Source: Polydactylus sextarius
Taxonomy: Eukaryota > Chordata > Actinopteri > Polynemidae
Assembly: GCA_016801845.1 (NCBI GenBank)
Contig: CM028906.1
Location: forward strand, 4,574,501-4,638,500
Length of the DNA stretch: 64,000 nucleotides
Direction of reading: 5' to 3'
Below the pieces are notes generated by a model. The model made no database searches. It was not told the DNA's origin and saw nothing but the letters and a program-made list of their open reading frames with translations. Below, in pieces: positions 58,390-64,000 of the stretch; position 1 is the stretch's first letter, and every line of letters starts with the position of its first letter. The position numbers were made by a program, and so were the translations under genes.

Positions 58390-58452
58390 GGTCTTTTTTT
58401 TTTTTTTTTTTTTTTGGGTGGTGGTGTTGGGGTGGGTGGTGGTTGAGGGGTG
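58390..58452 (+). repeat. Poly-T followed by G-rich tract (possible G-quadruplex)
   Basis: A run of about 26 T is followed by four runs of three or more G (GGG, GGGG, GGG, GGGG) separated by 10, 1 and 10 bases. This fits a loose G-quadruplex pattern on the plus strand, 1.5 kb upstream of the junctophilin start codon. Confidence 0.5.
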
Positions 58453-59922
58453 TCAGTCTGGGTTTTCACTGCACTGACAGCTCCAGTCCATCAGTTTGCA
58501 GACGAGACAACAGTGAAAAAGACCGACAATTAGCAAGGGAGGAGAGTGGCAGTGGGGGATCAATGAGCTCACAAACCTCCAGTTATCAGGAAAACAGACT
58601 GCTGACTGACCAGATTTGAGTCTGGGAGGAGGTGGTGGAGGGGGAGGAGTGTTAGAGAATGAAATGAGGCTGGATAATTAGGAGAAGCAGGCTGTATCCC
58701 CCAAAGGAGAGCAAGCAGTGAGCTCTGTACATGCAGCTATTCGTACCATCCCTTCGTCTCTATCTCTTTAAGAGCTGAGGGAAGGAGTGCGTGTGTTCAA
58801 TGTGTGTGTGTGTTCAGTGTGTGTGTGGGGGAGGGGTATTGGCTGGGGTGGAACAGTCCTGTAATGAGCAGATTTTAGAGAGAGAGAGCGAGAGAGCGAG
58901 GCCGAAAAACAAGCGAGGGGGCAGATGACTTGGTGGATTTGGAATACAACAACAACAATCCAGATTTAGACGAACGCCTGAGATGGAGAGGACAAAGGAA
59001 AAACAGAGGAATAACAACAATCATCATTTCTGATTTATTATTATTATTATTTTTTGGTTGCATCTGTTTTTTTCTCTTCACACCCTCATCTTCATCTTCA
59101 GGAGAAAGGCTCATCTTCGCAGCAGAGAGCTGAAGAAATCAGATCTGAGGAGGATATTCACAGTGTTATGTCTGCCGAGGTGTGTGTGTGAGGCTGAGAC
59201 TGTGTGTGTGTGTGTGTGTGTGTGGTGATGGATGTGTGCCTCTGAGCATTAGCCTGGATCGCTTGTTTCCAGGCCATGCTATAGAGAAATATCTTCAACT
59301 TCTCTGCTCCTCATTTCTTTTTTTTTCCTGTTGATGGCGTTCTTCATGCAGCGGCAGCATCAGTGAACCGGTGCAGTAGCAGGATGTGGAGATGTTGTAA
59401 CGTCTGATTGAGCCGAGGCTCGGCCGCCGCTGGTGCCACTGACACCAACGCTACTTCTGTGGGCCGCTGGGACTGCTGGAAAAGCCTAGGCCTTGCTCGT
59501 CTGGAGCGCCCCCACCGCGAGGCCGAGGCGCCGGGCTGGCGAGCTCCCTGGCTGCGAGGCTGCGTGAGGAGCAGGAAGGTGGAGGAGGAGGAAGTGGAGG
59601 AGGAGGATGAGAAACACTCTGAGCCTGCATGCCCAGGGGAAGCAGCGTGCGCGGCAGCTGCGTTCGTCACTCCAGACCCAGCACTGAGGCTTAGATTGCT
59701 TCTCCATTGTGAGGTGATGCTCTTCGGGCCACGCTCTGCTGTTTTCAAACTGAGGAGCCGGCATTTCACAACCTAAACTGACAGGAGAGGGAGAGTCGAG
59801 GCCCTGCACCTCCATGCTACCTGATCCAAACCAGGCCTCCTCCCTCCCTGCTCCTTCTGACTGAACCGGGCCCTGTTTTTTTCTTTTTCTTGACGTTCTA
59901 AGGATTTGCCTAAACCTGTTTC

Positions 59923-59949
59923 ATGCATGTCCACTGGAGGCAGGTTTGA
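59923..59949 (+). other. Upstream ATG overlapping the junctophilin start
   Basis: In CATGCATG the first ATG is four bases before the junctophilin ATG and in another frame. It opens an 8-codon ORF that ends at TGA 59947-59949, inside the coding exon. Both ATGs have a poor context (the junctophilin ATG has T at -3), so initiation may be shared or depend on re-scanning. Confidence 0.6.
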
Positions 59950-60308
59950 CTTTGATGATGGGGGGTCGTACTGCGGGGGGTGGGAGCAGGGTAAGGCCCA
60001 CGGCCGAGGGGTCTGCACGGGACCCCAGGGTCAGGGCGAGTATGCGGGGGCCTGGAGCCATGGCTTTGAGGTCCTGGGCGTGTACACGTGGCCCAGCGGG
60101 AATAGCTACCAGGGCACCTGGGCGCAGGGCAAGCGGCATGGCATCGGCGTGGAGAGCAAGGGCCGCTGGGAGTACAGAGGGGAGTGGACACAGGGGTTCA
60201 AGGGTCGCTATGGGCAGCTGGAAAGCACAGCCAGTGGGGCCCGGTACGAGGGGACGTGGAGCAACGGTCTGCAGGATGGATATGGCACAGAGACCTACTC
60301 CGACGGAG
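59927..60308 (+). CDS. jph3: Junctophilin, first coding exon (jph3-like, partial)
   Basis: The exon codes for 127 residues plus one base and ends in a good donor (GGAG|GTAAGG) at the junction where junctophilin exon 1 normally ends (TYSDGG). It starts MSTGGRFDFDDGGSYCGGW, the family N-terminus. Five MORN repeats are visible: YCGGWEQGKAHGRG, YAGAWSHGFEVLG, YQGTWAQGKRHGIG, YRGEWTQGFKGRYG and YEGTWSNGLQDGYG. MORN repeats attach junctophilins to the plasma membrane, while a C-terminal helix, beyond this window, anchors them in the ER, holding the two membranes together for calcium signalling. GVYTWPSGN and KRHGIGVESKG are closer to JPH3 than to JPH1, JPH2 or JPH4 as I recall them. A TTG upstream does not extend the protein credibly. 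The remaining exons are outside the window. Confidence 0.93.
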
Positions 60309-63300
60309 GTAAGGCTGCAAAAACACACACGACAGGCAGGGTCACCTGTCAGAGTCAGGTTCAGCCTGATGACATGTAGGTCACATATTAGGGGCTGAGA
60401 GTTTATATTTTGTGTAAAGTGTGGTTCAGACATTTCAGGCAAGTTCAACCAACAACTGAAGACAACAGACACAAAACAACACTAAAAAAAACAGGTGACA
60501 GTTAGTGACACTATTCTCTTTCAGTTTGGGGGTTTTTGCTCTGGTGTTTTTATTGGTGGTTTTTCATGAGGATGTGAGAGTCTGATATGAGAAATTAAAA
60601 CCATGTTGTTTAGTTGTCATCACTTCTGTTTGGAGACACAGGTTTATAAAACACCCCCTTGCCTCTCCCTCCCTCTTCCACCCTCCCTCAGCATCTCTGC
60701 TGTGCTGTGGGGTCTCCATGGTAACGGGAGACAGCAGGTCAGCATGTCACTAGAGACCAGCTCTGGGCTCCTGGGCTCTGATTGGCTGTCTGCTTCTGTC
60801 AGTCTGTTTTTTTATTTATTTATTTATTTTTACCATGGCTCCGGGGCCTGGTTGTAATCTAGGCCGTTTGATCACTGACCGCACGCACCGCCTCCGAGCA
60901 AGTGAATGCCACGTAGGACCCGGATGAACGGGAGAGATGGAGGAAGCGAGGTCAATAAGTGATGCAGGTGGAGTGTGTCGGTGTGTGTGTGTCAGTGCTG
61001 CAGTGAAGGTGGTGGCTGTTTACCGGGAGGTGGAGGCGGCATCCTGGTGCACACACAGATGCTCCATCTCAGAGATACACTCCCTCTGTGTTAGCATGCA
61101 AGTGTAGAAGAAAATAAAATGAAATAAAACAAGATGGTGAAGAGAAAAAAACAAAACAAAAAAAAAAAAAAAAAGACTGCGTCACGCGAGAGCTCTGCTC
61201 CCTTGTTCCGCTCACGTGGACGACCGCCGACAGATGAATATAGCACGCACGAGCTGACACATTTTCCACAACCCAGTAAATGTGCAGGACACAGACACAC
61301 ACACACACACACACACGGGAGACAGCCCTGTCAACAGAGCGCATGCTTATTAAAAAATGATAATAAGACTAATAATAAAAACAGATTATAGGCCATGTAC
61401 AAGCCTCATGCGCCTCCACACAGATCCCAGTTTGTGTTTCAGCACCAAGGACAGCTCCAGCCCCACAGACAGCAAGAAGCAAAAATACCAGTCAGAGTTT
61501 AAAGAGAATAAAATGCCACTAATAGAGTTAGAGAACCAATAAAACTATATCAGGGGAATATCCCATGTCCAGTGACTAATATTATAATGTCTGACAACAT
61601 AAAATTATTAGTATTGATTCAGTCATGTTTTTTTTTTTTTTTGTTTTGTTTTTTTTTTTTTTATTGTAGCTGCTCTTTTTAACGTCTGTTGTAGCATCAT
61701 GTGCCTCCAAAGGTTCATAAGATAATTAATTGGAAACAACTTTCTGTTGACATGTGGATAATTTTACCTCTTTGAGCCTCACACGCTTGACAATACACAA
61801 TAATTCCATTGTTTCTCCATTGCTGGACACATTTTTAAGACAAATACTGTTGTATTTTACAAACTCTCTTTTATCAAACTCTGCTTCAAGCAAAATCTAG
61901 ACATGTTACACAAAATAACTGAAGCTCAATGTTTCCCTCTGAAATGCTAAGTAATGAAAGTACAAATTCATGGACAATGACAGTGGAAAAGTGTGTTAAG
62001 CACAATACATCTAATATTCGTTAAAACAAGTTAAAACAAATGGGCTCAGATGTAGAGAAACTAATAACAAGTGAAACATTTGAAACTTCAGTTTGGGTCA
62101 GTAGATCTACTGGGTTTAGTATCAGCTCCATTTCTTCAGTTTGTAAACAAGACATTTATTACTAACAGGAAATTATGTAATACGTGAGATTTTACCAATG
62201 AAACCAACAACTAATGAAGCACAATGTTCTGTTTTTTTGTAGTGAACTGCGGATCTGCTCCATTAGCAGCAGCACTTAGAAACCACCAACACAAAGCGCT
62301 ACATGCTTAAAACCTACTTAGAAATGTATGTAATGTCATTTAAGACACAACTATTGTCTGTGGTCCAGTACATGACAGGTGCTGTATTTTGCGTGTTCAC
62401 TAACTTACTGACTTACATACTAATGGCTGAGAAACACACAACATACACTGACGCTTCACACCCTCAAAAATGATTTGGTAATGATGTAAATGCCACCTTA
62501 CATCATAGTTTGCTACTATGCTCTATGGAAAGATATCAGTGTTGTGTTAACGACTTGTTGTGCTGCACCCTAGTGACCATAAAACCAAATGTGACAACAT
62601 TAAATACATAAAAAAAAAAAAAAAAAACAGTGTGTCTGTATAGAGAGGATCTGAATCTCCACAGCTGCAAAATAAATGTAAAACAAAAACACTGAAGGTG
62701 TTAAAACTGCTCCAGAATGACAAATGGAAAATTATTGTGCCTGCTATTTGCGAAATTTAATTAGTCGCTCTGTGACTGATGTCAAGCCTTTTATCATTTC
62801 CTGTTGGTATGAAATTAACAAAGTACATTGATTTCTTGCACAGAGACTTTGAACTCTGGTTTAAGGTGTTTGGATCATGAAAAGGTTTCTCACAAACTGT
62901 TGAAACAGAAAGAAATTCAGAATAAACAACAACAATGACACCCACAGTTCAACAAAGTACAAGAAGAAATATTTAGCCTCTTATAAACCCTCTTATATTC
63001 AGGACAGAAATCCGCTTTGTTCACTTGGCTTGAAATTATTGTTTTAATAGTAATATGTCATGTGACATGGAAGTTATGCCACAATCTCCACTGACAAAAC
63101 ATCACACACTAGAAAATGCATCAGTAGTCTGTTCCTTTCAACTAAGGAGCCAAGATGTCGACTGTTGAGAGTTAGTGCAACACAGGTTTATAGCCAACTC
63201 GCTGCTTCTTTTTCTGTATATTTAGGCTGGATACTACAGTGACTCTCTACATACAAATATCTGTTGGTAGTCCCTCTCTCTGATATGAAGCCAAGATGGT

Positions 63301-64000
63301 GACCGTTGAACACCTCATGAGCACATTTACACACACACAAAAGTGTGGATGTAAAGGAATATAAATTGAGACACATCTTATGTCTATCAAATAGGACTGG
63401 GCTAGTTTCAGCACCATGGACAGCTCCATAAAGGAACACAGACTTGTGGAGCTGTGACTCGGACATGGCTGCTTACTCCTGTTTCTAAGGCTCCTGGATG
63501 TCCACCCTCTGAGTAACATGGACAGGGTTGTCACCGGGCTTCATCCAATCTAAAAGTTTAAAAAGCTAAAGGAAAGATAAAACTGTGACTCCTGTACACT
63601 TCTTTAGCATTTCTTTTTAACCTGCGGCCACATATTTACCACTTGGTGTTAAACTGAACCAAAAACATTAGTTTTCCACAACATCTGCTATGTGATATAT
63701 TTGTTTTTTTTATCAGCCTAGTTTGAGATTCTGAAAAATTTTAATGGCATGTATCTGTCTGTGTTGATCCCTGTGGTGATGCCCAAGTTTGTATTGTTAT
63801 CATAACAGGCCTGAAAACAAAGTGTGTGCAAAACACACCTGTAATAATTCTTTAACTGATCACTGTAACAGGAGCTATAAAGTTTACTACATAATGTGTT
63901 CACCTAGTGCTTAATATTCTTTTAGTCCTTGCCTTAAATTATGGATGCTAAACTGTTTTGGGAGTATCTTACAATCTACAAATATTATACACATCTTTAA
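60309..64000. other. Junctophilin intron 1 (continues past the window)
   Basis: No second junctophilin exon is found before the window end. The sequence holds a CA tract (61294-61317), poly-A at 61156-61174, poly-T at 61628-61661, a poly-A of about 19 near 62609, and AT-rich DNA. I saw no long CTG/CAG tract of the kind known at human JPH3. Nothing coding is supported. Confidence 0.7.

Larger units (their letters stand above)
54166..59926. other. Intergenic region psmd13 to junctophilin, including the junctophilin 5' region
   Basis: From 54.3 to 58.4 kb no gene is supported. There is AT-rich DNA, poly-T at 55437-55457, a repeat fragment at about 56600-56690, and a diffuse stretch at 57262-57790 that reads like an old interspersed repeat (AATGGCAGTGCG, GTTTCAATATGGCAGCG). 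A poly-T plus G-rich tract lies at 58390-58452. From about 58.7 kb the sequence becomes GC- and CpG-richer, with short upstream ORFs at 59334-59366 and 59717-59776. This is probably the 5' UTR and promoter of the junctophilin gene. Confidence 0.65.

Noticed and set aside
59408..59776. 122-codon open frame on the plus strand before junctophilin
   Set aside because: It begins at a non-ATG codon, sits in the GC-rich 5' region and shows no known domain. Only its internal ATG ORF is mentioned as an upstream ORF.
59921..60472. 183-codon open frame on the minus strand
   Set aside because: It lies antisense over the GC-rich junctophilin exon, has no recognisable domain, and is explained by codon composition of the real gene.

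Overview
This window is vertebrate nuclear DNA, almost certainly from a ray-finned (probably percomorph) fish. Genes are split by GT-AG introns, intergenic DNA is AT-rich and full of CA, TA and poly-A/T tracts, and there are tRNA-derived SINEs, a decayed Tc1/mariner element and an L2-type LINE tail. Six protein-coding genes can be read exon by exon. Five are complete and join in frame from start codon to stop codon; the sixth runs off the right edge.

Layout, left to right: ctsd (cathepsin D, + strand, 1413-8417, 9 exons, 396 aa); a cadherin-related gene, best called cdhr5-like (- strand, 18622-11480, 14 exons, 700 aa); drd4 (dopamine D4 receptor, + strand, 28461-39435, 4 exons, 379 aa); sirt3 (mitochondrial sirtuin, - strand, 49436-45033, 8 exons, 352 aa); psmd13 (26S proteasome lid subunit Rpn9, + strand, 50148-54165, 13 exons, 378 aa); and the first coding exon of a junctophilin closest to jph3 (+ strand, 59927-60308). 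ctsd/cdhr5 and drd4/sirt3 are convergent pairs. cdhr5/drd4 are divergent across 9.8 kb. sirt3/psmd13 are divergent with only 711 bp between start codons.

The human counterparts CTSD, CDHR5, DRD4, SIRT3 and PSMD13 all lie in 11p15.5, so this is a compacted version of an old vertebrate linkage group. The junctophilin does not belong to that human block. The genes are not a pathway: lysosomal proteolysis (ctsd), brush-border adhesion (cdhr5), catecholamine signalling (drd4), mitochondrial deacetylation (sirt3), proteasome assembly (psmd13) and membrane-junction scaffolding (jph) are simply neighbours. The one pair likely to share control is sirt3/psmd13.

The rest is intergenic or intronic DNA with repeats: three copies of one tRNA-derived SINE family, a Tc1-like element with about 200-bp terminal inverted repeats inside drd4 intron 3, an L2-type LINE 3' fragment, two degenerate 'ACAAA/GAGACA' minisatellite fields, and several dinucleotide tracts. 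No CRISPR, operon or other prokaryotic system is present, and I found no clear evidence of an undescribed biological system. The more interesting signals are regulatory: E-box/CLEAR-type palindromes in ctsd, upstream ORFs before drd4 and junctophilin, a long CA tract filling half of a 123-bp cdhr5 intron, and perfect hairpins in intergenic DNA. Exon coordinates come from reading splice sites and phases by eye; untranslated regions are mostly not defined.
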